A stretch of DNA of 64,000 nt from Gammaproteobacteria bacterium (GCA_029884165.1 JAOUIH010000005.1:19520-83519), one strand, 5' to 3'; numbered from the stretch's first letter, positions 8,702 to 18,538 are shown. Made by a program: numbers and translations. The notes: generated by a model not told the origin, from the letters alone.

Positions 8702-11065
8702 TCAGACCTCCTGACCGGCCAGGAACAACCAGGTTTCGACGACCGTATCCGGGTTCAGGGACATACTCTCGATGCCCTCTGAGACCAGCCAGCGGGCCAG
8801 GTCCGGATGGTCGGAGGGTCCCTGGCCGCAGATACCGACGTACTTGCCGTGCCTGCGGCAGGCCTGGATCGTCATGGACAGCATGGCTTTGACGGCGTCG
8901 TCCCGCTCGTCGAACAGGTCGGCAATCAGCGCGGAATCGCGGTCCAGGCCGAGAACCAGCTGTGTCATGTCGTTCGATCCTATCGACATGCCGTCGAAAT
9001 GTTCCAGGAACTGGTCGGCCAGGATCGCGTTCGACGGCAGTTCGGACATCATCACGACCTTGAGACCGTGCTGGCCGCGCCGCAGTCCGTTTTCAGCCAG
9101 CAGGTCGACCACGGCCTTGCCCTGCGCCACGGTCCGGACGAAGGGGATCATTATCTGGACGTTGGTCAGTCCCATCTCGTCGCGTACCTTGCGCAACGCG
9201 CGGCACTCCAGTTCGAAGCACGGCTGGAAACTTTCCGATACGTATCGAGCCGCGCCACGGAAACCCAGCATCGGGTTCTCTTCTTTCGGCTCGTAAGCGT
9301 CGCCGCCGATGAGGTTCGCATATTCATTCGACTTGAAATCGGACAGGCGGACGATCACCGGTTCCGGCGCGAAAGCGGCAGCGATGGTGGCTACCCCTTC
9401 GGCGAGTTTGTCGACAAAAAAGGTGATCGGATCCGGATAGCCGGCCATCTGCTCATTGATTGCCTCGCGAGTGTCATCATCGAGCTTGTCATAGTCGAGC
9501 AGGGCATTCGGATGAACGCCGATCATGCGATTGATGATGAACTCCAGACGTGCGAGTCCAACACCGCAATTCGGGATGGCGGCGAAGGCGAACGCTCGGT
9601 CGGGGTTGCCGACATTCATCATGATCTTGACCGGAATCTGAGGCAATGAGTCCAGCTCGATCTCGCGCTCGTCGTAACGCAGCCGGCCCTCGTAGATATA
9701 ACCCTCGTCGCCCTCCGCACAGCTGACGGTGACCTCGGTTCCGTCCAGGATGACTTCAGTCGCGTTGCCACAACCGACAACAGCCGGGATGCCCAGCTCG
9801 CGCGCAATGATTGCCGCATGGCAGGTGCGCCCGCCACGGTTGGTGACGATGGCTGACGCCTTTTTCATGACGGGTTCCCAGTCGGGGTCGGTCATGTCGG
9901 AAACGAGCACGTCTCCCTCCTGGATCCGTGTCATCTCGCTCACGCTGGTGATGACCTTGGCGACCCCGGCGCCGATCTTCTGACCGATGCTGCGTCCCTT
10001 TGCTATTACGCTGGAGTGCTCTTTAAGCGTGAATTTCTCTATGGTGCGACCGCTGCGGCTCTGAACGGTCTCGGGCCGGGCCTGCAACAGGTAGAGTTTG
10101 CCATCCGTGCCATCCTTGCCCCACTCGATATCCATCGGCCGCTGGTAGTGGTTCTCTATTGTTACTGCCATGCGGGCGAGGCCGACTATCTCGGAGTCCG
10201 AAAGGGAAAAGCGCATGCTCTCTGCTTCGTCGACTTCCACCGTCTGGACTGTTTTGCCTGGCGTAGGGTCGTCGCTGAACGTCATCTTGACGGCCTTGCT
10301 GCCCATGTTCTTGCGCAGTATCGGGTGCAGGCCCTGCGCCAGCGCCGGCTTGTAGACGTAGAACTCGTCCGGGTTGACAGCGCCCTGCACGACAGTCTCG
10401 CCGAGACCATAGGATGACGTGATGAAGACGGCGTCGCGGAAACCGCTTTCGGTGTCGAGTGTGAACATGACGCCGGACGAACCGAGGTCGCTCCGAACCA
10501 TGTACTGCACGCCGACGGACAGTGCGACGAGCGAGTGGTCGAAGCCCTGGTGTACCCTGTACGCAATGGCCCGGTCCGTGAACAAGGACGCGAATACCTT
10601 GTGCAGCGCGACAACCAGGTTGTCCAGGCCGCGGACATTCAGGAACGTCTCCTGCTGCCCGGCGAAGGAAGCGTCCGGGAGGTCCTCTGCGGTCGCCGAA
10701 GACCGAACGGCGACCGAGATATCCCGCCCGCCGGACATTGCCTGCCAGGCGGACTCGAGTTCCCTGGTCAGCCGATCCGGGAGCGGGGTATCGAGGACCC
10801 AGGAGCGAATCGTTTTTCCCGCCTGGGACAGGGCCGAAATATTGTCGACGTCCAGCGAGTCCAGGATTCCTCGTATTTTTTCGTCGAGCCCGTCGTGCCT
10901 GAGGAAATCCCGATAAGCGGCGGCCGTCGTGGCGAAGCCGCCCGGCACGGTCACTCCAAGTTCGCTGAGATTGCTGATCATCTCTCCCAGCGAGGCATTC
11001 TTGCCTCCCACGGTCTCGACGTCCTTCATGCCAAGCTCGTTTAGCCCGATAATGTACGGCTCCAA
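8702..11065 (-). CDS. ppsA: Phosphoenolpyruvate synthase
   Basis: Pyruvate, water dikinase, making PEP from pyruvate and ATP for gluconeogenesis. The TTG at 11065, six bases after AGGGAG, gives 787 residues, close to the 792 of E. coli, and begins [21 protein letters not shown] (first residue read as Met). The open frame extends upstream to 11155 but that part is not conserved. The N-terminal ATP-grasp region has [11 protein letters not shown]; the phosphohistidine is in [21 protein letters not shown]; the C-terminal barrel has [15 protein letters not shown] and CGQGPSDHP. It is divergent from ppsR, whose product switches this enzyme on and off by phosphorylation near the active-site histidine. 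Confidence 0.96.
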   Translation of the reverse strand: MEPYIIGLNELGMKDVETVGGKNASLGEMISNLSELGVTVPGGFATTAAAYRDFLRHDGLDEKIRGILDSLDVDNISALSQAGKTIRSWVLDTPLPDRLTRELESAWQAMSGGRDISVAVRSSATAEDLPDASFAGQQETFLNVRGLDNLVVALHKVFASLFTDRAIAYRVHQGFDHSLVALSVGVQYMVRSDLGSSGVMFTLDTESGFRDAVFITSSYGLGETVVQGAVNPDEFYVYKPALAQGLHPILRKNMGSKAVKMTFSDDPTPGKTVQTVEVDEAESMRFSLSDSEIVGLARMAVTIENHYQRPMDIEWGKDGTDGKLYLLQARPETVQSRSGRTIEKFTLKEHSSVIAKGRSIGQKIGAGVAKVITSVSEMTRIQEGDVLVSDMTDPDWEPVMKKASAIVTNRGGRTCHAAIIARELGIPAVVGCGNATEVILDGTEVTVSCAEGDEGYIYEGRLRYDEREIELDSLPQIPVKIMMNVGNPDRAFAFAAIPNCGVGLARLEFIINRMIGVHPNALLDYDKLDDDTREAINEQMAGYPDPITFFVDKLAEGVATIAAAFAPEPVIVRLSDFKSNEYANLIGGDAYEPKEENPMLGFRGAARYVSESFQPCFELECRALRKVRDEMGLTNVQIMIPFVRTVAQGKAVVDLLAENGLRRGQHGLKVVMMSELPSNAILADQFLEHFDGMSIGSNDMTQLVLGLDRDSALIADLFDERDDAVKAMLSMTIQACRRHGKYVGICGQGPSDHPDLARWLVSEGIESMSLNPDTVVETWLFLAGQEV

Positions 11066-11166
11066 GGTCAGCTCCCTTGTGTTAGGTCGTAGGAAGTGGA
11101 CAATCGAGGCATGTTTCCGACAATGGTGATCGCACAAGCAGGAGCGGTCGCACATGAAGGTATTCG

Positions 11167-11991
11167 ATGAGCGAACGAACCGTATTCTTTCTTTCTGATC
11201 AAACCGGTGTCACTGCGGAAACACTGGGGCACAGTCTGCTTACCCAGTTCGACGGCCAGAAGTTTCGCCAAGTGACTTTGCCATTTATAGATACCGAAGA
11301 CAAGGCGCGGGATGCGGTTCGAAAGATCGACAAATCCGCCGAGCGAGACGCACTCCGGCCCATCATTTTCTCGACGCTGGTCCAGGACGAATTGAGGTCC
11401 ATCGTCAAGGATGCGAACGGTTTGCATCTCGATATATTCGATGTTTTCCTGGAGCCTCTCGAGGCCGAGCTCCAGCTCAAGTCGACGCACACGGCCGGTC
11501 GTGCGCACGGGATGAGTAACATCGAAACCTACATGAAGCGTATCGAGGCAACCAATTTTGCCCTTGCGAACGATGACGGGGGCATTACCCAGAATTACGA
11601 GGTTGCCGACGTAATCCTGGTCGGGGTTTCACGATCGGGCAAAACACCAACCTGTCTTTACCTGGCGCTGCAATACGGCGTCTATGCCGCGAACTTTCCT
11701 TTAACCGACGAAGAGTTCGACAGCGGAGCCCTGCCTGAGCTGTTGTTGAAACAGAGAGACAAATTGTTCGGTCTGACGATATCGCCGACGCGCCTTCGGC
11801 AGATCAGGAAAGAGCGCCGTCCGCTTGGACAGTACTCGTCCGCGCAGCAGGTTCGCTACGAGATTCGCGAAGCGGAGAAGTTGTTCAGGCGCTATGACAT
11901 ACCGTTCGTCGATACGACCGAGTTCTCGATCGAAGAGATCGCCAGCAGGATACTGGACAGCAAGGGAGTCGAGCGACGCGTTCGGCCCTGA
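11167..11991 (+). CDS. ppsR: PEP synthase regulatory protein (bifunctional kinase/pyrophosphorylase, DUF299)
   Basis: 274 residues, the normal family length. Begins [21 protein letters not shown] and carries the P-loop GVSRSGKT (153-160) followed by [19 protein letters not shown]. Members phosphorylate a threonine of PEP synthase in an ADP-dependent way and remove the phosphate with inorganic phosphate. Only 101 bases separate it from the ppsA start on the other strand, so the pair shares one regulatory region. An AAGG precedes the ATG. Confidence 0.95.
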   Translation: MSERTVFFLSDQTGVTAETLGHSLLTQFDGQKFRQVTLPFIDTEDKARDAVRKIDKSAERDALRPIIFSTLVQDELRSIVKDANGLHLDIFDVFLEPLEAELQLKSTHTAGRAHGMSNIETYMKRIEATNFALANDDGGITQNYEVADVILVGVSRSGKTPTCLYLALQYGVYAANFPLTDEEFDSGALPELLLKQRDKLFGLTISPTRLRQIRKERRPLGQYSSAQQVRYEIREAEKLFRRYDIPFVDTTEFSIEEIASRILDSKGVERRVRP

Positions 11992-12062
11992 ATCGGAGAA
12001 GTCTAGCCGTCTTTCTGGCGCAGTGGTACCCGTTTCGGTCACGGAATCACAACGTCCGGCTA

Positions 12063-12071
12063 TGCTATAGT
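12063..12071 (+). promoter_or_regulatory. Extended -10 promoter immediately before the DUF1249 gene
   Basis: TGC followed by TATAGT (12066-12071) forms an extended -10 element. The expected transcription start, about seven bases on, coincides with the A of the ATG at 12078, so the transcript may be leaderless or nearly so. No ribosome site is visible before the ATG. Confidence 0.5.
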
Positions 12072-12077
12072 CGATCC

Positions 12078-12533
12078 ATGTTATTTGATCACGAACTGGT
12101 TCCGCAGACGATAGCCAGGCCGGGAAGTTTCACCGGCCTCATGTCCGTCTATGAGAGCAATTTCCTGCGCTTGATGCAGGTCGTGCCGGAACTCGAGCGG
12201 CTCGACGGCTATTACCAGTCCAAGACCGCGGCAGACTGTACGCTGCACCTCGAAGTACTCGATCGCTCGAGATATACGATAACCGTGTCTCTCTCGTACT
12301 TCTTCTATGAGGACGGGCGGCGCATCGCGGATCCGGATATGCGAATCCGCGTATACCTGGACGGGCAATTGGCAGAGGCCATGAGCTTCAACGGCGACCA
12401 CCGGCACGCAGAGCTGCGGCGCCTTTGGCGCGAGCATCGACGCGAGCTGGGCGCTCGATGGCGGCGCAATGTCGTGCTCAACAAATGGCTCGACTACTTG
12501 CGTGACCAGGGTCACTTGATCCTCGAGCGCTGA
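12078..12533 (+). CDS. DUF1249 family protein (YqiB-like)
   Basis: 151 residues. The motifs YESNFLRLMQVVPEL, HLEVLDRSRYTITVSLSYFF, PDMRIRVYLDGQLAE and the C-terminal RRNVVLNKWLDYLRDQGHLIL match the DUF1249 family, which includes E. coli YqiB beside cpdA. The function is unknown. It is cytoplasmic, with no signal or membrane segment. It lacks a visible ribosome site and probably starts at or near the 5' end of its mRNA. Confidence 0.88.
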   Translation: MLFDHELVPQTIARPGSFTGLMSVYESNFLRLMQVVPELERLDGYYQSKTAADCTLHLEVLDRSRYTITVSLSYFFYEDGRRIADPDMRIRVYLDGQLAEAMSFNGDHRHAELRRLWREHRRELGARWRRNVVLNKWLDYLRDQGHLILER

Positions 12534-12655
12534 CGTCCCGCCTTGGGACGATTTTGTAAAACTGTCGACTGAATCAAGGTCTTGCGGGCGCCGCGCAGGG
12601 ATTATCTCCGGAGAGGCGTCGGGCAGCCGGCGCGCATTATGTCAAGGAGCCCGAG

Positions 12656-13687
12656 TTGTCGAGTTTGCCTGCCATGTTTCGCAGTTCGCCGGAGCAACCC
12701 GCCGAGAACGAGAAACTGCTGCAGTTGTACTGGAATCGAAACGAGCTCAAGAAGGAGTTCGCTCGCCTCCAGAAGGAACAGCTTCGGCTCAAGGACAAGA
12801 TCAAGCAGCAACATGGCAGTGCGGCCAGGCTGCAACAAAAGCTCGATTATCTCGAGGAATTGTTACTGGACCCGGAGTCAGCGCGCAACGTGCTCGTGCA
12901 TTATCAGCTGCGTGGAATCGCGCTGCGATGCACGCAGAAACTCGAAAAATTTTCGGAACAGCTGAAACAGCAGAGGGAGCAGAAACTTCAAAGCAAGGCG
13001 ATCGCGGAGTGGACCAGCCGGCAGTCCGAGGATGCCGCCGTTATCGAAGAACGCCTGTATGAGAACCGGCGAGTCATTGCAGGACTCGAGGCGCAGCTTG
13101 ATGCCGCCCGCCAGATCCTGGAGTCGACTACCGGGATTTTCCGCTTCCTGCAGCGACGGCGCCTGCGTGCGACGATAGAGAGCTTCTGGGCACAGATTCA
13201 AGATAGCGAAGGGGCAGGGCAGTCGCTCCAGGCCGAGCTCGATGCGATCCTGGCGCAGACTCCGCCGGATGCGGCAGGCCTCGATATTTCCGCCAAGCGC
13301 TCGATCAATTTCATGATCCTGGCATTCGTGCAGCAGCTGGTTATCCAATTCGGAGACGACCAGCTGGTCGGCCTGGTCAAGGAAGCCGGGGACAAGAGCG
13401 TCGGGGCCGTAAATTACGGCAGCAAGTACGAGTGTGATCAGTTGATGCGCCGAATTCGCACGAGTTCGGCGACCATCGAGAAGGCCACCGAATTCGCGGA
13501 CTTGTTGCAGAAACGGGCCCGATTGATCGGCGAAAATGCGATGTTCGACAGCAACGAGACGGCCGTGCCCATTCCGGGATCGGTTTCCACACTGTTCCGA
13601 ATCGACGCAAACGGCGCCGTCAAAACGGCCGACGCCAACCTGCTCGGGGCCAACTACTGGGGTGTTTCAGAGGTGCTGAGCCGCTAG
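12656..13687 (+). CDS. Coiled-coil protein of unknown function
   Basis: 343 residues, starting at TTG six bases after AAGGAG; the later ATG at 12674 is too far from that site. I do not recognise the family. About residues 20-190 are strongly helical and charged (NRNELKKEFARLQKEQLRLKDK and similar), with two or three coiled-coil segments and a basic patch FLQRRRLRATIESFW near 165. Residues 210-340 look globular (FMILAFVQQLVIQFGDDQLVGLV, then GSKYECDQLMRRIR). No signal peptide or membrane helix is seen, so it is likely cytoplasmic. It stands alone between DUF1249 and a gene on the other strand. Codon use is like its neighbours, supporting a real gene. Confidence 0.75.
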   Translation: MSSLPAMFRSSPEQPAENEKLLQLYWNRNELKKEFARLQKEQLRLKDKIKQQHGSAARLQQKLDYLEELLLDPESARNVLVHYQLRGIALRCTQKLEKFSEQLKQQREQKLQSKAIAEWTSRQSEDAAVIEERLYENRRVIAGLEAQLDAARQILESTTGIFRFLQRRRLRATIESFWAQIQDSEGAGQSLQAELDAILAQTPPDAAGLDISAKRSINFMILAFVQQLVIQFGDDQLVGLVKEAGDKSVGAVNYGSKYECDQLMRRIRTSSATIEKATEFADLLQKRARLIGENAMFDSNETAVPIPGSVSTLFRIDANGAVKTADANLLGANYWGVSEVLSR

Positions 13688-13720
13688 CAGGCCTCGGCCA
13701 AACGACACCGGTCAAGCTGC

Positions 13721-14230
13721 TCAGATATCCGTTCGATACATCTGACGCTGGAAGCGTGGCGTCGGCAATTGCCGCTCCGCGTTCGACTCGGTGGTCTCAG
13801 TCAAGCTGTCGGCGACCGGGGGATGTTTCGCCTCGGCACTGATCGATTCCGGATTGTCGGACCGATCGGCTCCCGATCCGCTGTCGACAGCGACGGCGTC
13901 GAACACGTCTTTGACGATCAAGTCCAGCCTGGGTGCAAGGTAGAGCAGCGGGGACTGGGCCTCGGCATCGCGTCCTGACGCGTCGAAAGGAGCCGACATA
14001 GCCTCGGTGTCGCTCCCAACCGCGAGATCAACGATTTCCGTCGCGAGGGTGCCAGCCGCTACTTCAAGGCTCTGCAGGTCGCGCGCCATGCGGCCGCAGT
14101 CCGGTACGGCGTCGGTGGCGGCAAAACCGGTAACGTGGACTGCCATCGCCAGTAAGGCGAGCGCGCCTTTGACGGCGGATCGTGACTCTTGCGGTCTTAG
14201 AAGCGTTTCAAGTGCCGGCCTGGTTGCCAT
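13721..14230 (-). CDS. Exported protein of unknown function
   Basis: 169 residues from the ATG at 14230, which has GGAGG four to eight bases upstream. An N-terminal hydrophobic stretch GALALLAMAVHVTGFAATD (about 24-42) looks like a signal peptide with cleavage after GFA. The mature part is acidic, with a cysteine and helical SLEVAAGTLATEIVDLAV and APRLDLIVKDVFDAVAV segments and a polar tail; no known domain is recognised. A strong promoter overlapped by a 12 bp palindrome lies just upstream (14257-14303), suggesting tight control by a repressor or activator. It lies downstream of prc on the same strand. Confidence 0.65.
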   Translation of the reverse strand: MATRPALETLLRPQESRSAVKGALALLAMAVHVTGFAATDAVPDCGRMARDLQSLEVAAGTLATEIVDLAVGSDTEAMSAPFDASGRDAEAQSPLLYLAPRLDLIVKDVFDAVAVDSGSGADRSDNPESISAEAKHPPVADSLTETTESNAERQLPTPRFQRQMYRTDI

Positions 14231-14256
14231 TACGACCTCCGACAGGACCCCCGTGC

Positions 14257-14292
14257 CCAACGGGTGTTGTAGGCGAGTATAACACCCGTTGG
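14257..14292 (-). promoter_or_regulatory. Perfect 12 bp palindrome over the -10 region (likely operator)
   Basis: CCAACGGGTGTT (14257-14268) and AACACCCGTTGG (14281-14292) are perfect inverted repeats around a 12-base centre. The palindrome covers the -10 box and the last bases of the spacer. Because only one arm would be transcribed, a DNA operator is more likely than an RNA hairpin for this promoter, although read-through from prc would carry both arms and could fold a terminator-like hairpin. Confidence 0.6.
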
Positions 14293-14303
14293 TCGGGGAG
14301 CAA
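14276..14303 (-). promoter_or_regulatory. Promoter of the exported-protein gene
   Basis: On the minus strand, TTGCTC (14303-14298) and TATACT (14281-14276) are separated by 16 bases. The expected start is near 14269, about 40 bases before the ATG at 14230. The -10 box lies inside the palindrome described separately. Confidence 0.65.
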
Positions 14304-14321
14304 GCCCGGAGCAAAAAAGGC

Positions 14322-16433
14322 TCAGGGCTGGACCTGTGCCGTCTGGGCCGGGGCGGTGCTGACCTGCCGCAGTTCGGCGAGATCGGTAGCTATCGCAGCG
14401 GCCTGGTCCAGGTGCACATCCGGCGTATCGTCTTCTTCGAGCGCGTCGAGCGATTCGACCGGGGGCAGCTGCAGAGCCGTCCGGCGGGCATTCTCGCGCT
14501 GCAGCCGCCGTTCGAGCTCTGTTTCCCGTTCGGCGCGTCGTGCATCGATATTCAGGGAAACGGTCGAACGCGCCCGAGCCTGAGCGACGTCCTCGATGCC
14601 TTCGAGCAGGTAACGGAAGTCCGGGTCGTCCTTGCTCCGGCTCAGGTAATTGGCCGTTAGCGACGTGATCGTCTGGTCGAGCGGCTGGCCGGCCTTGAAC
14701 TTGGTCGTTCGGATCGTATCCCATGGCAGGGCCGTTTCTCGCACGCTCTCGCCGACCTCGCTGGCGTCGATATGCGATGGGAGTTCGATGTCCGGACTGA
14801 CGCCGCGGTGCTGCGTGCTTTCCCCGGTGACGCGATAGTACTTGCCTATCGTCAGGGTCAACTGTCCGAGGCCCTCGTCTTCGGCGCGTCGGACATACTG
14901 GTCGAGGGAATAAAGATTCTGGACCGTGCCCTTGCCGAAGGTCTGCTGCCCGACGATTACGCCTCTTGCATAGTCCTGGATGGCCGCGGCGAAAATCTCG
15001 GAGGCTGACGCGCTGTAGCGATTTACCAGCACGGCCAACGGTCCGTCATAGGCTACCCGGGGGACCGGGTCGGGATCGTCGAGCCGGCTGATCCGGCCAT
15101 TCGCGTTGCGCAGCTGCACAACGGGGCCGTTATCGATGAACAGGCCGGACAGCGCGGTCGCTTCTGTCAGGTGACCGCCGCCGTTATTGCGCAGGTCGAT
15201 CACCAGGCCGTCGATGCCCTGTTCCAGCAGTTCGTCGATCAGGCGTTTAACGTCCTTGGTCGTGCTCGTGTAGTCCTTGTCGCCATTGCTGAGGGCCCGG
15301 TAATCGCGATAGAAGCTCGGGACGTCGATGACGCCAATTGACCATTCCCGGCCGTCGCGGGGAACGGTAATAACCTTGCTCTTCGCGGCCTGCTCCTCGA
15401 GCTTGACCTGGTTTCGTGTCAGGCTCAGCGTCTTTTCGGCCGTGCCGGGCAGCGCGCCGTCGGGAAGGACCTGCAGTCGGACCACGGTATCGGCGGGTCC
15501 GCGTATTAACTGCACGACATCGTCGAGGCGCCAGCCGATCACGTCGACCATTTCGCCATCTTCGCCCTGGGCGACACCGGTAATACGGTCCTTCGGCTTG
15601 AGCTTGCCATCGATTGCCGCTGGTCCGCCCGGAATGATGTTCACCACGATGACGTAGTCCTCATCGGTCTGCAACGACGCGCCGATGCCGAAATACGACA
15701 AGCTCATCTGGATCCGGTACTCCTCCGAATTCCTGGGGGAGAGATAGCTCGAGTGGGGGTCCAGTGTGTGGGCGAACGCATTCATGAATGTTTCGAACAC
15801 GTCGTCATTCTTGATCTGGTCCAGCCGCTTTATGAAACGCTGGTATCTCTTACTCAGTACGTCCTGCGCCCCGGGCCAATCCTTGTCGGCCAGGACCAGG
15901 GTCAGCGCGTCGTTCTTGACCCGCTTACGCCAGATCTCGTCCAGGTCTGCCGTGGTCTCCGCCCAGGCTTGCTCCGCTCGCTCGAACTCGTATTCCTCGT
16001 CGACCGTGAAGTCCGGCTCAGTGTCCAGCAGACGCGTCGCGTAATCCATGCGCTCCCGGGCCCGGGTCCGATAGACTTCGAACATTTCGAAAACGGGTGT
16101 CAGGGATGCGTCGCCGACCATATCGTCCAGCTGGAAGCGATACTTGTCGAATGCGTCGATGTCGCTCCTGAGGAAGTACATCCTGTTCCCGTCGAGCGCC
16201 TCGATATACCCGTCGAGCACCGCGCTTGAAAGCTCGTCGTCGACCGACGCGTGGCTGTAATGGGATCGTTGCACGAACTCCTTGACGAGTTGCCCGATCC
16301 GCTCATGGCGGGCTTCCGGTGCAAGAGCGGCGTCGTCGAGAGTCGACGGCGTTGCCGCGAGCCCGGAGTATGCGACCAGCCCGAAAACGACAGCGGCAGC
16401 CGTTGCGCGGTAGCCATTCACTAGTTTGCTCAA
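14322..16433 (-). CDS. prc: Carboxy-terminal processing (tail-specific) protease Prc
   Basis: 703 residues, near the family size, starting at TTG (GGAGAG upstream; no other in-frame start nearby). A signal peptide (about 1-27, GLVAYSGLAAT) directs it to the periplasm. An N-terminal helical domain is followed by a PDZ domain (about 240-330: YFGIGASLQTD, IIPGGPAA) and the S41 protease core with the serine cluster SASASE (474-479) and the catalytic lysine K501 in TFGKGT. A C-terminal DUF3340-type region ends in a Pro/Gln-rich tail. Prc trims penicillin-binding protein precursors and degrades tagged proteins. Confidence 0.95.
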   Translation of the reverse strand: MSKLVNGYRATAAAVVFGLVAYSGLAATPSTLDDAALAPEARHERIGQLVKEFVQRSHYSHASVDDELSSAVLDGYIEALDGNRMYFLRSDIDAFDKYRFQLDDMVGDASLTPVFEMFEVYRTRARERMDYATRLLDTEPDFTVDEEYEFERAEQAWAETTADLDEIWRKRVKNDALTLVLADKDWPGAQDVLSKRYQRFIKRLDQIKNDDVFETFMNAFAHTLDPHSSYLSPRNSEEYRIQMSLSYFGIGASLQTDEDYVIVVNIIPGGPAAIDGKLKPKDRITGVAQGEDGEMVDVIGWRLDDVVQLIRGPADTVVRLQVLPDGALPGTAEKTLSLTRNQVKLEEQAAKSKVITVPRDGREWSIGVIDVPSFYRDYRALSNGDKDYTSTTKDVKRLIDELLEQGIDGLVIDLRNNGGGHLTEATALSGLFIDNGPVVQLRNANGRISRLDDPDPVPRVAYDGPLAVLVNRYSASASEIFAAAIQDYARGVIVGQQTFGKGTVQNLYSLDQYVRRAEDEGLGQLTLTIGKYYRVTGESTQHRGVSPDIELPSHIDASEVGESVRETALPWDTIRTTKFKAGQPLDQTITSLTANYLSRSKDDPDFRYLLEGIEDVAQARARSTVSLNIDARRAERETELERRLQRENARRTALQLPPVESLDALEEDDTPDVHLDQAAAIATDLAELRQVSTAPAQTAQVQP

Positions 16434-16585
16434 GCAGTCTCTCCGTCCAGATGCCCACGGTTTTGCATTTTTCCCAAGTGGGCTAGGCTAGTAGGCAACC
16501 GACCGCCGATCAAGGGCGGAATCGGCAATTTGGCCATATGGCAGCCCCCGAACAACGGTACGCCGGGGGCTCGGGAGCCGAACCT

Positions 16586-16870
16586 ATGCGTCCTCTGACG
16601 GTCATCACGGGCATCGTGCTGGGATCCTGCCTGTCGATCAGCGCGGGGCTGGCGGCAGTGCTCGTCATCTTCCTGGTACTCGGAGACGAATATCCCCGGC
16701 TCCAGTACGAATTCCGGCCGCTGACGCAGAGCCTCGCGATCTTCACAGCTATGACCGTTATTTCGGCTCTGAGTTTCTACTGGCTGGTCGTGGAGCACAG
16801 GTGGCGGTTTGCCGCCCAGGCCGTATTGTGGCTGGCCCTGCTGGGCACGGGTTACTATTTCTGGCCCTAG
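16586..16870 (+). CDS. Small membrane protein of unknown function
   Basis: 94 residues from the ATG at 16586, which has GGGAG eight bases upstream; an in-frame ATG at 16538 would add 16 polar residues. Three hydrophobic segments are visible (about 4-33, 51-68 and 73-92), so it is an integral inner membrane protein with little outside the membrane. No known family is recognised. It lies between prc (divergent) and the DUF1232 gene (convergent). Confidence 0.7.
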   Translation: MRPLTVITGIVLGSCLSISAGLAAVLVIFLVLGDEYPRLQYEFRPLTQSLAIFTAMTVISALSFYWLVVEHRWRFAAQAVLWLALLGTGYYFWP

Positions 16871-16922
16871 GGTACGGTCGGGGGTACGCCACGACCCCTT
16901 ATGTACAAAGCGTTGCGCGTAT

Positions 16923-17483
16923 TCAGAATAATTTCAGGCGCGGCTTGACCGTCTTCGAGTCGCGACCCTTGCGGCGGCGATGCATCTTCTCCTGCAAATC
17001 CGCTCGCCGCGCGGCGAGCCAGTCGTCCCGCGTGATATCCGTGGTCCGGGCCTTCAGGCCGGACCGGGACCCTGCCCGAAATGCGCAAAAATCCTTGTAG
17101 GCCTCGAGCTCATATTTGAGTTCACGGACGACCAGTTCGATCATGATCGCGTCGTCGAGAAACCCGAGGCCAGGAATGTGGTCCGGAATGAGGTCTTCGG
17201 GTTCCGCGAAATAGGCAAGGGCGTTGAGGACCCTGGCGGCGTCTTCCTCGGGCAGGCGCCACTCGTGATCGGAAAGCATATCGATCATTGTCTTCAACGC
17301 GTCGAAACGCGTCCGAATAAATTCGGGAATCCTGCGTGTCGCGGCTTCGTCAAGAAGGCCCTGGGCTGCGGCGACTATATCCTCGGGGCGAGCGGCAGCC
17401 GAAGCCTGCCGGGCCTCCCGCATTATCAGCTGGAAATGACGGAGGTCGTCGTCCGAAAGATCGAATACGACACGAAGGTTCAT
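16923..17483 (-). CDS. DUF1232 (YkvA-like) domain protein
   Basis: 186 residues with an AGGAA ribosome site. The central segment ALAYFAEPEDLIPDHIPGLGFLDDAIMIELV (residues about 89-119; core motif DLIPDHIPGLGFLDDA) is the signature of the DUF1232/YkvA family, whose function is not settled. The N-terminal part is helical (LSDDDLRHFQLIMREARQA) and the last 40 residues are very basic (KMHRRRKGRDSKTVKPRLKLF), suggesting nucleic acid or membrane surface contact. It ends a run of genes on the minus strand that includes the FHA and AAA proteins. Confidence 0.8.
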   Translation of the reverse strand: MNLRVVFDLSDDDLRHFQLIMREARQASAAARPEDIVAAAQGLLDEAATRRIPEFIRTRFDALKTMIDMLSDHEWRLPEEDAARVLNALAYFAEPEDLIPDHIPGLGFLDDAIMIELVVRELKYELEAYKDFCAFRAGSRSGLKARTTDITRDDWLAARRADLQEKMHRRRKGRDSKTVKPRLKLF

Positions 17484-17586
17484 GCACGAGGTTCCTGGGT
17501 TTCGGTGCCGCGGAGCGTAACGGGCGACAGGCGGCGCGTCAAAGGATGCGCCGGTCGGCGCCGCAACCGCTGAAAACGTGGCCGGG

Positions 17587-17961
17587 CTATTTTGGCCGAC
17601 GGCTCCAGTTCCTGGAGCGGTCGAACTGGCCCGTATTGTATGGATCGAAACCCTTGCCGGAGTCCTCTTCGAGGCTGTCCTCGTCGATGATCGTCAATTT
17701 TTCGTGAGTGCCCGTGTCTTCCCGGATGTAGCGGTTCCGCATGAGAACGTTCTTGCCGGGACCGCCGTCTTCAATGCGGCCTTCGAGTTCCGGGCGAAAA
17801 CTGACGCCGCCAGGCGACCCGGCCGGCGGTTTCGGTGCTTCCTGGGCCTTGGGCGGACGTGGGCGTGCGTGGGCGCCCGTGGCCCGGAGACGAGCTTCGG
17901 GTTTCGGCTTGCCTTCCCCGCGGAAGAATTTGAGTCCCAGCCATTTCATAAAGCGTTGCAT
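17587..17961 (-). CDS. Small basic/acidic protein of unknown function
   Basis: 125 residues from the ATG at 17961 (AGGA just upstream). It begins MQRFMKWLGLKFFRGEGKPK, possibly an amphipathic membrane-binding helix, continues with a Pro/Lys-rich linker, and ends in a charged region with TIIDEDSLEEDSGKGFDPYN and SRNWSRRPK. No domain is recognised. The conserved-looking C-terminal stretch and its position between other minus-strand genes support a real gene, but support is moderate. Confidence 0.55.
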   Translation of the reverse strand: MQRFMKWLGLKFFRGEGKPKPEARLRATGAHARPRPPKAQEAPKPPAGSPGGVSFRPELEGRIEDGGPGKNVLMRNRYIREDTGTHEKLTIIDEDSLEEDSGKGFDPYNTGQFDRSRNWSRRPK

Positions 17962-18121
17962 AGTCCTGAATTTATCCGCTGTCAGCTTCGTTTGGTCGTG
18001 GCGCCTCACTCGGCACGCCGCATTACATATTTTGTACGGATTGCGAAATAATTGCCGGGGAAATCACGAAATCTGTGAGTCGGGTCACATACCCGGGCAT
18101 GCGTTGTTGCGCAGCCGGACG

Positions 18122-18460
18122 TCAGCGTGTTCGAGGCGCAGCCGGACGGTCGACCGCAAAGAAAAACCGGAAGGAAAATCGCAGGATCTGGCAGATAAGG
18201 TACGGGGACAGGACCAGGAACCAAACGACACCGTCCCCGGACCGGATGGCGGCATGAATCTGGCCGTAAAAGTCCTGAAAACCTGCGCCCCCATAGTCGC
18301 CGAACACGAGCTGCCCGACAAAGAAGACGGCCATCGGCAGGAAAAGCATGCCGAGAAGGAGAAATCCGAGAAAAAGCGCCAGTTCTCGAAGCGCCTTGCC
18401 TTTCAGAGTCGTGTCAACCACCGTCGATGCTACGCCAGCGAGCCGCCCGTGGGCCCTCAT
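18122..18460 (-). CDS. Small membrane protein of unknown function
   Basis: 112 residues with two clear membrane helices: LALFLGFLLLGMLFLPMAVFF (about 28-48) and VVWFLVLSPYLICQILRFSF (about 78-97). The loop between them holds aromatic residues (FQDFYGQIH). The tail is basic. The ATG at 18460 has GAAGG directly before it, which is too close, so a GTG a few codons in may be the true start. Family not recognised. It is in the same direction as the next membrane protein gene. Confidence 0.55.
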   Translation of the reverse strand: MRAHGRLAGVASTVVDTTLKGKALRELALFLGFLLLGMLFLPMAVFFVGQLVFGDYGGAGFQDFYGQIHAAIRSGDGVVWFLVLSPYLICQILRFSFRFFFAVDRPAAPRTR

Positions 18461-18538
18461 CCTTCAATATCCAGGGCCAGGGGTCAAGGAGCGCATTCCC
18501 GCTGCAGGCAGGACGCGGATTTCAGGCGCTGAACCCGA

